A DNA stretch of 64,000 nt from the NCBI GenBank assembly GCA_020848905.1, contig JADLHG010000003.1:62001-126000 (forward strand), given 5' to 3'. Origin of the DNA: Deltaproteobacteria bacterium (GTDB lineage: Bacteria > Myxococcota_A > Polyangia > GCA-2747355 > JADLHG01). The stretch's first letter is position 1; each line of letters starts with the position of its first letter. A model generated the notes under the pieces. The model made no database searches. It was not told the DNA's origin and saw only the letters and a list, made by a program, of their open reading frames with translations. The position numbers were made by a program, and so were the translations under genes. Positions 50,611 to 57,734 of the stretch are shown piece by piece.

Positions 50611-50658
50611 GTAACTCCCCTCACGCGGCGCCGGTCGCCGCCCACAAGGAGGTGAGAG

Positions 50659-51114
50659 ATGCGGACGGTGATGCTTTCGGTCGCGCTGGCAACCCTACTC
50701 GTCGGGAACTTGGCCCTCGCGCGCTCGCGCGTGAGATTCAACCCGGCCGCTGCGGAGCGCATCGAGCTGCAGGTGAAGCGCGGCAACCGGATGACCGGCT
50801 TCAACGTCGGGGCGACCGCGGGCGACCGCAAGCTGGCCAAGGCCAACGCCGGACAGTTCACGGTGGCGACACCGAAGGCCATCTCCGCGGCGAAGAAGGA
50901 GCTCCGCACCCTCATCGCGCAGGGGCAGGAGATCCACCTCGAACACTTCTATCGGCTCTTCTGGACCGACAACTCCTTCTCGCGCTTCGTCCATTCCTGG
51001 GTCGGCGGAGACGTCGAGGTCTATCGCACGATCATGGGCGCGCAGCAGAAGGTCCAGGCGCCGAGCGCGAACGAGCTGAACAACGCCGCGGCGCTCGAGG
51101 GGCTGTTCCGGTAG
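50659..51114 (+). CDS. Small exported protein under sigma54 control
   Basis: 151 residues. Signal peptide cut near LALARS. The mature domain is basic and helical (VKRGNRMTGFNVGATAGDRKLAKAN, then an aromatic HFYRLFWTDNSFSRFVHSW). No known family and no cysteine. The ribosome site AAGGAGGTGA is the strongest in the window, which together with the consensus sigma54 promoter implies high, conditional expression. Confidence 0.8.
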   Translation: MRTVMLSVALATLLVGNLALARSRVRFNPAAAERIELQVKRGNRMTGFNVGATAGDRKLAKANAGQFTVATPKAISAAKKELRTLIAQGQEIHLEHFYRLFWTDNSFSRFVHSWVGGDVEVYRTIMGAQQKVQAPSANELNNAAALEGLFR

Positions 51115-51131
51115 TCCGGTGTGGGGAGAGC

Positions 51132-51459
51132 GTGAAGGTCAAGGTGACCAGGCGGGCCGAAAAGAGCCTCGGCCGCGCGCCCCGGAACGTCGCCGTCGGG
51201 TTCTTCTTGTCGAGGCGCGGCGGTCGAAGCGCTGCGTGCTCGTGACGACCTGTCTCAGGTGGCCTTTGCCAAGAAGGTCGGAATCTCTCGCCAGTACCTC
51301 TGTGACGTGGAGAAGGGCCGGCGCCTCGTCAGCCCCGAGCAGGCCGCGCGGTTCGCAAAGGCCTTCGGGCACCCACCGCGCGTGCTCGTTCAGCTCGCGC
51401 TTCAGGACGCCGTGACCGCGAGCGGGCTGAAGCTCAGGGTCGCCGTGGAAGCTGCCTGA
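51132..51459 (+). pseudogene. Toxin-antitoxin remnant: RelE-like start joined to XRE antitoxin
   Basis: From GTG 51132 the frame reads VKVKVTRRAEKSLGRAPRNV, like the first 20 residues of RelE/HigB toxins, then runs out of family likeness and stops at 51245. In another frame, beginning near 51220, an HTH-XRE domain is complete (LRARDDLSQVAFAKKVGISR, then YLCDVEKGRRLVSPEQAARFAKAF) and ends at 51459, but it has no start codon before the GTG at 51259 inside the HTH. The middle of the toxin and the antitoxin start appear to be deleted. Confidence 0.6.
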
Positions 51460-51537
51460 TGACGGTCCCCTGGGCCGCAACCCATCCCGCCGGGCTTCGT
51501 GGCGCGTTCTGACGCCCCACCGCTTCGGGCTCGTTGA

Positions 51538-51552
51538 GGAGCACCTGCAGTA
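51538..51552 (+). repeat. 15-bp direct repeat, right copy
   Basis: GGAGCACCTGCAGTA, identical to 50416-50430. Confidence 0.7.
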
Positions 51553-51586
51553 ACTCCGTAGCTCGGTTCGCTGGACCACGGTCGCC

Positions 51587-52462
51587 TCAGGCGCCGGTGA
51601 CCCCGAGAGCACCGAGCTCGGGCGCCTCCTGCAGGATCTGGAGCGTCTCGGCGACGGTCTCACCCTCCACGAGCGGAGGCAGGTCGCCGCTCACCACGCC
51701 GATGAGCACCGTGATGTTGTCCTCCCCACCGCGCTGCTTCGCTAGGTTGATGAGGGTCGTGCACGCCACCTCGATGGTGGGCGCGGCGAGCATCACCTGC
51801 TGCATCTCGGAAGCCGACACCTTGTTCGACAGCCCGTCCGAGCAGAGCAGGAAGCAGTCGCGCTGGCGCAGCTCCAGCCGACCGAGCGCGACCGACACGT
51901 CCGCCTTCACGCCCATGGCTTGCAGGATGACGTTCCTGAGCGGCGCGGTCTCGGCTTGCTCCGGCGTCAGCGCCCCCGAGTCGATCAGCATCTGGACGTA
52001 ACTCTGGTCGCGCGTCACCTGGACCAGACACCCGCCGCGCAGCAGGTAGGCGCGCGAGTCACCGACCTCGGCGATGTATACCGACGTTCCGTGGAAGTGC
52101 AGGGCCGTGAGCGTGGCGCCCATGCCCGTGAGCTCCGGCCGCTGTGCGGCGGTCCAGACCTCGCGGTTCGCCGCCTCCGCCGACTGCTCGACGATCTCGT
52201 GGATCGGCTCGATGCTCGGCAGCACCGTCATCGATCGCCGCATGGACTCGATGACCATCGTGCTGGCGACCTCGCCGGCACGCTCGCCCCCCATCCCATC
52301 CGACACGGCCAGCAGCACGCCCCGCTCGCCCACCTTGAAACGCGCGACCGATCTCTTCTCGACCGGACGGCGGTCCGTCAGATCGGCGATGACGAAGGCG
52401 TCCTCATTCGTCGGCCGTACCAGACCGACGTCCGTTTGTCCGTAAGCGACGAGATTTACCAT
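51587..52462 (-). CDS. PP2C-type Ser/Thr protein phosphatase
   Basis: 291 residues from the ATG at 52462. All metal-binding motifs of PP2C (PPM) phosphatases are present: GLVRPTNEDAF, AVSDGMGGERAGEVAS, GMGATLTALHFHG, VGDSRAYLLRGG, LLCSDGLSNKV and GGEDNITVLI. Stp1-like, soluble. It removes phosphate from proteins modified by Hanks-type kinases, using two Mn2+ or Mg2+. It diverges from a Ser/Thr kinase gene 225 bp away, the usual functional partner. Confidence 0.94.
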   Translation of the reverse strand: MVNLVAYGQTDVGLVRPTNEDAFVIADLTDRRPVEKRSVARFKVGERGVLLAVSDGMGGERAGEVASTMVIESMRRSMTVLPSIEPIHEIVEQSAEAANREVWTAAQRPELTGMGATLTALHFHGTSVYIAEVGDSRAYLLRGGCLVQVTRDQSYVQMLIDSGALTPEQAETAPLRNVILQAMGVKADVSVALGRLELRQRDCFLLCSDGLSNKVSASEMQQVMLAAPTIEVACTTLINLAKQRGGEDNITVLIGVVSGDLPPLVEGETVAETLQILQEAPELGALGVTGA

Positions 52463-52687
52463 GACCCACGAGAATGCAACTCGGGGGCCAGCCGTCCACG
52501 CGCGAGATCCGCTGCACCCCGCACGATCTCCAGGCGATGGATCGCACCGACTGCGCAGCGAAGTGCACACGTTGCAGATCGCCAGGCCCGTCTTGCAGTC
52601 TGCGCGAGGCGCGTCACCGGAATCGGGCGCGAAGGGCGTGCGCACGGCGAGGTCGGCGGTGGCGCGAAGCATGCATCGAAGCGGGTC

Positions 52688-53854
52688 ATGAAACGAACTC
52701 GCGATCGTTCCTCGCGTAACCGCGACCTGCACGCCGGGAAGGGCGCGGGGGCCACCTCCGGCTCGGGCGAGACCAGAAGGCGTGCCGCCGGCGGAGCCTC
52801 TCGGGCGAAGAGAGGCCTCTCCGACAGCGCGGACACGGGGGCACGACCGCTCGACCTCCATTCGAGGGCGACCGCCTCCACGGTGCGAGCCAAATCGCCC
52901 CACACGCGCCGCCCGGGTGGCACGGATACGGCCAGAGCCACCCTGATCTTCGCGGCCGCCGGACGTCAAGACGCGGACCCGCCCGTTCCGGCCGGCACCA
53001 CCTTCGCGAGGAAGTACTTTCTCAAGCACCTGCTCGGTCAGGGGGCGATGGGGGCAGTCTACCTGGCGCACGACCTGCTCCTCGAACGCGAGGTGGCGGT
53101 CAAGATCCTCCTGCCCGTCCATGCGGCCGACCCGGAGCTCGTGGACTCCTTCCAGAACGAGGCGGTGGCGATGGCCAGCGTCCGGCACATCAACGTGGTG
53201 CAGATCTACACCTCGGGTCAGTGCGATGGGCTGCTCTTCTTCGTGATGGAGTACATGCCCGGACACTCGGTGGCTGCCCTGATCCGAGAGCTCTTCGGCT
53301 GTGGTGAGAGCCTCGCCCTGGACACGGTCGTCAACATCGTGGACCAGGTCTCGCTGGGCCTCGCAGCGATGCACGAGCGCGGCATCTTCCACGGCGACGT
53401 CAAGCCGGCCAACATGCTCATGGACGAAAACAGCCACGTCGCGATAGCGGATTTTGGCCTCGTCGGGTCGTCGAAGACGCCGACTCACAGCGCGCACGCC
53501 GAGCACCCCCGTCTCGTGTCGGGCGGCACGCCGCTCTACATCGCCCCCGAGCTGATCGGCGGCCGAGCCATCCCCCCCGAGGAGCGCCACCTGTGCGACG
53601 TGTACTCGCTTGGCGTGTCCGTCTTCGAGATGTTCACCGGGCAGGGGCCGTTTCAGGGGCGCACGATCAAGAAGATACTGAAGGGGCACCTCGTTGCACC
53701 TCCGCCGAAGCTGACGAAGCTGCGCCCCGATCTACCGTCTGCGATCAATCCGGTGATCCGACGCGCGCTGGCGAAGCAACCGCGGAAACGCTACCCGAGC
53801 TGCGAGGAGCTCGCCTTCGCGGTCAGTCGCGCGGTGCAGGATCGGGCGGCGTAG
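52688..53854 (+). CDS. Ser/Thr protein kinase with HGD catalytic loop
   Basis: 388 residues from the ATG at 52688. An Arg/Ser/Gly-rich tail of about 105 residues precedes the kinase domain: LGQGAMGAVYLAHD, Lys about 138 (VAVKILL), FHGDVKPANMLMD, ADFGLVG and LYIAPELIGG. HGD replaces the usual HRD, so the activation-segment Arg is missing (non-RD), but the catalytic Asp and Asn are kept. No membrane helix follows the kinase. It probably pairs with the divergent PP2C. Confidence 0.92.
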   Translation: MKRTRDRSSRNRDLHAGKGAGATSGSGETRRRAAGGASRAKRGLSDSADTGARPLDLHSRATASTVRAKSPHTRRPGGTDTARATLIFAAAGRQDADPPVPAGTTFARKYFLKHLLGQGAMGAVYLAHDLLLEREVAVKILLPVHAADPELVDSFQNEAVAMASVRHINVVQIYTSGQCDGLLFFVMEYMPGHSVAALIRELFGCGESLALDTVVNIVDQVSLGLAAMHERGIFHGDVKPANMLMDENSHVAIADFGLVGSSKTPTHSAHAEHPRLVSGGTPLYIAPELIGGRAIPPEERHLCDVYSLGVSVFEMFTGQGPFQGRTIKKILKGHLVAPPPKLTKLRPDLPSAINPVIRRALAKQPRKRYPSCEELAFAVSRAVQDRAA

Positions 53855-53867
53855 GCCGCAGGTCTTG

Positions 53868-54338
53868 TTACTTGAGGTAGATCGCCGCGGCGTTGAAGAC
53901 CTTGGTCTTCAGATCCACGCCGCTCACCTTCACCACGAGCTTGGTCCCCGGCGGGTAGTAGCAGGCCCCGAGGTTGTTCTGGGTGAGCGCGTCCTTCAGG
54001 TCGAGCTGCTTCTTCTTGAGCTTCAGCACCGGCGCGAAGCGGTAGGCCTTGCCGCGGCCGATCAACTTGAAGTGCTTCTCCTTGGAGGCGGCCTCCTTGA
54101 GCACGGTGGCGTCGAAGGTGCAGGCCGGGAACTTGGCGTCGTCGATCGCCGTCACCGAGAGGAGGAGCATGTCGTCCTCCATCTTGGTCAGCTTCATCTT
54201 GGCGCGCAGCGAGGAGCTCCCGTCCGAGGCCTTCACCGCCAGCGCATCCTGGCCCTGCTCGAAGGGGTCCTCGGCGCGCCCCGGGGTCTCGACGAAGAGC
54301 GGTGCCGCGAGAGCCGCTAGAATCAACGTGCGCTTCAT
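53868..54338 (-). CDS. Secreted protein of unknown function
   Basis: 156 residues. Signal peptide ending PGRAEDP. Lys-rich beta-type mature part with two Cys (FPACTFDAT, GACYYPPG). No recognised domain. Its ATG overlaps the stop of the upstream gene by 4 nt, so the three genes from 56635 down to here form one operon. Confidence 0.75.
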   Translation of the reverse strand: MKRTLILAALAAPLFVETPGRAEDPFEQGQDALAVKASDGSSSLRAKMKLTKMEDDMLLLSVTAIDDAKFPACTFDATVLKEAASKEKHFKLIGRGKAYRFAPVLKLKKKQLDLKDALTQNNLGACYYPPGTKLVVKVSGVDLKTKVFNAAAIYLK

Positions 54339-54913
54339 GTGCCAGTCTCCTTTTTCGGCTTCAAGGGTTTCATCGGGCGGCAGCTCAGCCAGCCGAACTT
54401 GTACGCGTTGAGCGCGCCTCCCTCGAGGTCGCCCACGATCCAGATCTTGCAGCCCACGCGCTCGCCGAGGCGCTTGAGGAAAGGGGCGCTCCCGGTGATC
54501 GGCAGCGTGCGCGCCTCCTGCTCGAGCACGAGCCCCTGGTCCCGCACCTGACGCAGCGTCCCCACGAGCGGACGCTGGCCCCCCCCCACGTCGAGGAGCT
54601 CGTAGCGCGTGACCTTGATCGTGGGCAGGAGCAGCTTCTTCTCCCCCTCGCTCCCCCAGACCTTCAGCGTGTGCCCGTCGGTCTGCAGGAGCTCCGCGCG
54701 CAGGTCACCCGTGAGGAGCCACCGCTTGCCCGTGGCCTCGGTGAGCTGCGGCTCCCCCTCCCCCATGCCGCGCACCACCGTGACCTTCCCCTCGCGGGCC
54801 GGCTCGGTCGCCGGCGGCTTCTGCTTGCGCGCGGGTCGCTTGGGGGTGGCAGCCGCGTCTCCCCCGAGGCACCAGGCGAGTCCGACGATGGCGACGAAGG
54901 ACCTCACACGCAT
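54335..54913 (-). CDS. Secreted protein of unknown function
   Basis: 192 residues. Signal peptide (SFVAIVGLAWCLGGDAAA) followed by a Lys/Pro-rich linker. The domain begins RWLLTGDLRAELLQTDGHTLKVWG and is beta-rich, with a late pair of Cys (VGCKIWIVG, WLSCRPMK). It might be an OB-like or Ig-like fold but I cannot name a family. Second gene of the metallopeptidase operon, 9 nt after it. Confidence 0.75.
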   Translation of the reverse strand: MRVRSFVAIVGLAWCLGGDAAATPKRPARKQKPPATEPAREGKVTVVRGMGEGEPQLTEATGKRWLLTGDLRAELLQTDGHTLKVWGSEGEKKLLLPTIKVTRYELLDVGGGQRPLVGTLRQVRDQGLVLEQEARTLPITGSAPFLKRLGERVGCKIWIVGDLEGGALNAYKFGWLSCRPMKPLKPKKETGT

Positions 54914-54922
54914 CCCCTCCGG

Positions 54923-56635
54923 CTACTTGCTCACGCGAACGACGGCGAAGCGGAACCCCGCCTCCTTGCTCGTGACCGAGATCGTGACCTTCCCTTTTTG
55001 CCCCGAGAGCAAGAAGAAGCTCGAGGTGGCCGGCTTGATCGTGTCTTCCTTCGCCCCGGCGAGCGCGGCCTCGATCGGCCCCTTCAGCTCTACCTCGGCC
55101 CCCGTCGCGTCCCGGCGCTTGCCGCGAATCTTCAGCCCGATGGTGTTCTTCGTGAGCGGGTCCTCGACGAGCGCCTGGTAGTTCCAGCGCACGTAGTCGG
55201 TCACGCCGCGCCCGTCGAGCGCCACCGCGGCCAGCCAGTGGTCGAAGGCCTCCTTGGGGTCGCCGAAGGTCTCGCCGATCACGGCCGTGCCGATCTTGGC
55301 GCTCGCGTGCACCTTCTTCAGCCACGCCGCGCCCCCCTTGTCCGCGATGAGCTCGGTCCCCCCGGTCGGATAGGTCACCCCCCCCTTCTGCTCGAAGAGC
55401 CAGCGCACGAAGGTGAGCGCGAGCGCGCGGAGCCCCATGCTGTCCTTGCCCGAGAAGAGCGAGTGGTCGGAGAAGGTCGGGAAGAGCTCCTGGTCGAGGA
55501 GCGTCACGTTCTCGCCGCCGTACCCGCAGGCGTCCTCGGCGAAGTGCGAGAGCCCCTCGTCGAGCCAGAGCGCCTCGAGCGCGGCCTGCCCTCCCGCCAG
55601 CTTGGCCCGGTAGGCCTTGTTGCCGAAGCCGAGCAGGTGCTGGAGTTCGTGCGCCAGGATCGGGTAGACATTCTTCAGCGGATCCTTGGTCGACGGCGGC
55701 AGCACGTAGAGGATGTCCGCCTCGTTCGAGGTGGCGTCGCTCTTCACGTCGTCGAAGTCGCTCGCCGCGAAGAAGCCCACGCTCTTGCGTTCGGAGACCT
55801 TGCTCGTGAGCACGAGCCAGACCAGCCCGTCGGCGTTGCGGTCGGACGAGAGCTGCGCGCTCCCCGCCTTGAGCGGAGGATTCCCGAAGAGAGCCACGTC
55901 GCGCGGGTAGATGATCTTCTCGAAGGCGTCGAGCAGCGCGGTGAGCTCGCCGTCTTGCACCGTGTCCTGATCGTCGACCAGGATTGCGGCGAGCTTCCCC
56001 TTCTTCATCAGCTTGGTCGTGATGGTCTTGGTCTTCGACGTGGTGGCGAACTTCTCCACCTTGATCGTGGGCGTCCCGGTGCAGGTCCCCGCCTGGCAGA
56101 CCTCCGTGTCCTTGCACTGGCTGCTCAGCGTGCAGCTCGCCATGGGCTGGTTCATCGAGCCCGGCTTCCGCAGCACGTTGAAGGGGCCGCGCACCACGTT
56201 CTGCGCGAGCGAGCGGGCCCAGGACTCGGCCGCGAGCCGGTCCTGCCACCTGGCCCAGAGGGCGGGGTTGGTCACGCGCATCGGCTGCGACGGGGTGTGC
56301 CGCAGCGCGAAGGTCTTCACCGAGGTGGGGCTGGTGACCTTGATGGCGTAGTCGATGGCCTCGGCCGTGGACTCCGACGGGAAGTAGGGGAGCACGAGGA
56401 AGGACTCGTCCCCCTTGTCGAAGCTCGCCTCGGCGCTCTCGCCGGCCTTCTTGAAGATCACGATCCCGGTGGGCGGTGGAGGCGGGCCGCCGCCGTCCGT
56501 CTGGCTCACCTGCCCATCAGTGCCGGGTGTCGTTCCGCCGTCCCCCTTCGCCGTGCCCTTGTCCTCGCAGCCGGCCGCCAAGAGGCCCATACAAAGGAAG
56601 CCCAGCACAGTTCCCACACGGAAGCTCCGCACCAT
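54923..56635 (-). CDS. M30-like zinc metallopeptidase lipoprotein
   Basis: 570 residues from the ATG at 56635 (GAGG seven nucleotides upstream). Lipobox GLLAAGC and an acidic/Pro-rich linker. A disulfide-knot stretch CTLSSQCKDTEVCQAGTC lies near residue 160. The peptidase part has the zinc motif AHELQHLLGFGN (His329, Glu330, His333) and DEGLSHFAEDACG about 40 residues later, giving a third ligand as in hyicolysin/M30-type gluzincins. The C-terminal 100 residues look like a beta-sandwich. Surface-bound degradation of proteins is the likely role. Confidence 0.85.
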   Translation of the reverse strand: MVRSFRVGTVLGFLCMGLLAAGCEDKGTAKGDGGTTPGTDGQVSQTDGGGPPPPPTGIVIFKKAGESAEASFDKGDESFLVLPYFPSESTAEAIDYAIKVTSPTSVKTFALRHTPSQPMRVTNPALWARWQDRLAAESWARSLAQNVVRGPFNVLRKPGSMNQPMASCTLSSQCKDTEVCQAGTCTGTPTIKVEKFATTSKTKTITTKLMKKGKLAAILVDDQDTVQDGELTALLDAFEKIIYPRDVALFGNPPLKAGSAQLSSDRNADGLVWLVLTSKVSERKSVGFFAASDFDDVKSDATSNEADILYVLPPSTKDPLKNVYPILAHELQHLLGFGNKAYRAKLAGGQAALEALWLDEGLSHFAEDACGYGGENVTLLDQELFPTFSDHSLFSGKDSMGLRALALTFVRWLFEQKGGVTYPTGGTELIADKGGAAWLKKVHASAKIGTAVIGETFGDPKEAFDHWLAAVALDGRGVTDYVRWNYQALVEDPLTKNTIGLKIRGKRRDATGAEVELKGPIEAALAGAKEDTIKPATSSFFLLSGQKGKVTISVTSKEAGFRFAVVRVSK

Positions 56636-56773
56636 GGTTCGTCCTCGCGTTCGTCGAGGGCCCAAGGGTCGTCGAGGGCGATGCGGGTGTCAAGGGAGGC
56701 GGCGCGGCGCGGAGGCGCGCCCGAAAGCCGCGTAGCGGAAGGGTGACGCGGGCCACGTTCGGAGCGCCATGAA

Positions 56774-56793
56774 CCGTTACGGCCTGGTAACGG
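56774..56793. promoter_or_regulatory. Perfect palindrome, candidate NtrC-type activator site
   Basis: CCGTTAC-N6-GTAACGG, about 77-96 nt upstream of the expected start from the sigma54 promoter, the usual distance for an enhancer site. It lies between the divergent metallopeptidase and molybdo-enzyme operons. Confidence 0.6.
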
Positions 56794-56843
56794 CCGCAGC
56801 CTCGGCGCCGACCGATCCGCGACAGATCCAGGCCTTCCGCCAC

Positions 56844-56858
56844 TGGCGCACCTCTTGC
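56844..56858 (+). promoter_or_regulatory. Sigma54 (-24/-12) promoter of the molybdo-enzyme operon
   Basis: TGGC (56844-56847), N7, TTGC (56855-56858), followed by T. One mismatch (GC for AC) to TGGCAC-N5-TTGC. The leader would be about 50 nt, ending with GGAGG before the ATG at 56921. Confidence 0.65.
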
Positions 56859-56920
56859 TCACGGTCCGCGCGTGCCGGCGCGGTCCCCGGTGCGCGAACG
56901 TGCCCCCCTTCGGAGGAACC

Positions 56921-57724
56921 ATGATGCGCTCACTCCCTGGCCCCCTCGTGAAATGGTGCTTCTCAACCGTCCTGGCCCTGGCCGCAGCTCTCGTGCTCGC
57001 CGGATGCGAAGGCACTGCCGGCGCCCCCGGTCAGCCGGGCACGAGCGGGACGAAGGGCGACCCGGGCACCAAAGGCGATCCGGGGGCGAAGGGCGACCCG
57101 GGAGCCAAGGGCGACCCGGGCACGGGCACCGGCACGGGGGCCGGCCTCGGCGAGGTCCAAGGAACCGTCATCGACGCCGACGTTCCGGGCCCCACGATGC
57201 TGGCCAGCGTGAAGGTGGAATCGGACCCGCCGGGCCTCTCCGCCACGACCGACGCCTCGGGCCAGTTCAAGATCGCCGACGTTCCCCCGGGGACGTACCG
57301 CTTCACGGCCAAGACCGCCGGCCTGGCGCTCTCGGGCGACAAGGTCGTACCGACGGGCTCGGTGAGCACCACCGCCGGCCCCCTCGTCGTCGGCGCGGGC
57401 GCCAAGGTCACGCTGCAGCTCGCCGTGCGCCGCATGGTCAGCGCGATCAACCTCCATGCAGTAATGAACAAGGCCAAGACCGCCATCTACACCCAGGCCA
57501 ACTGCGTGGCCTGTCACACCGACCGGAAGAACGAGGTCTCGCTCGACCCCAAGCTCAAGCCCTTCCACTCCATGACCAGCCACGCCGCCCAGCCGTGCAC
57601 CTTCTGCCACGCCTCGGTGAGCATCGAGCGCGCCGGCTGGGAGACCCCGGGCATCGCGCTGCGCAAGACCGTCGCGGTCACCCTGTGCAAGGGCTGTCAT
57701 GCCAACTACCCGTCGAAATTCTGA
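56921..57724 (+). CDS. Collagen-like trihaem c-type cytochrome lipoprotein
   Basis: 267 residues; the start is set by GGAGG six nucleotides upstream. Lipoprotein signal ending VLAGC. Next come about eleven Gly-X-Y triplets (GAPGQPGTSG, then repeated KGDPGAKGDPG), residues about 30-65. A carboxypeptidase-regulatory-like domain follows (SATTDASGQFKIADVPPGTYRF). The C-terminal third has three haem sites: CVACH, CTFCH and CKGCH, with extra His nearby (KPFHSMTSH) as sixth ligands. The collagen-like rod would hold the haem head away from the membrane. First gene of the operon; 10 nt precede the catalytic subunit. Confidence 0.9.
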   Translation: MMRSLPGPLVKWCFSTVLALAAALVLAGCEGTAGAPGQPGTSGTKGDPGTKGDPGAKGDPGAKGDPGTGTGTGAGLGEVQGTVIDADVPGPTMLASVKVESDPPGLSATTDASGQFKIADVPPGTYRFTAKTAGLALSGDKVVPTGSVSTTAGPLVVGAGAKVTLQLAVRRMVSAINLHAVMNKAKTAIYTQANCVACHTDRKNEVSLDPKLKPFHSMTSHAAQPCTFCHASVSIERAGWETPGIALRKTVAVTLCKGCHANYPSKF

Positions 57725-57734
57725 GGAGACCGCC

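Noticed and set aside
51920-52687. Upstream extension of the Ser/Thr kinase frame
   Set aside because: It overlaps the PP2C gene antisense and carries no domain; the ATG at 52688 is a better start.
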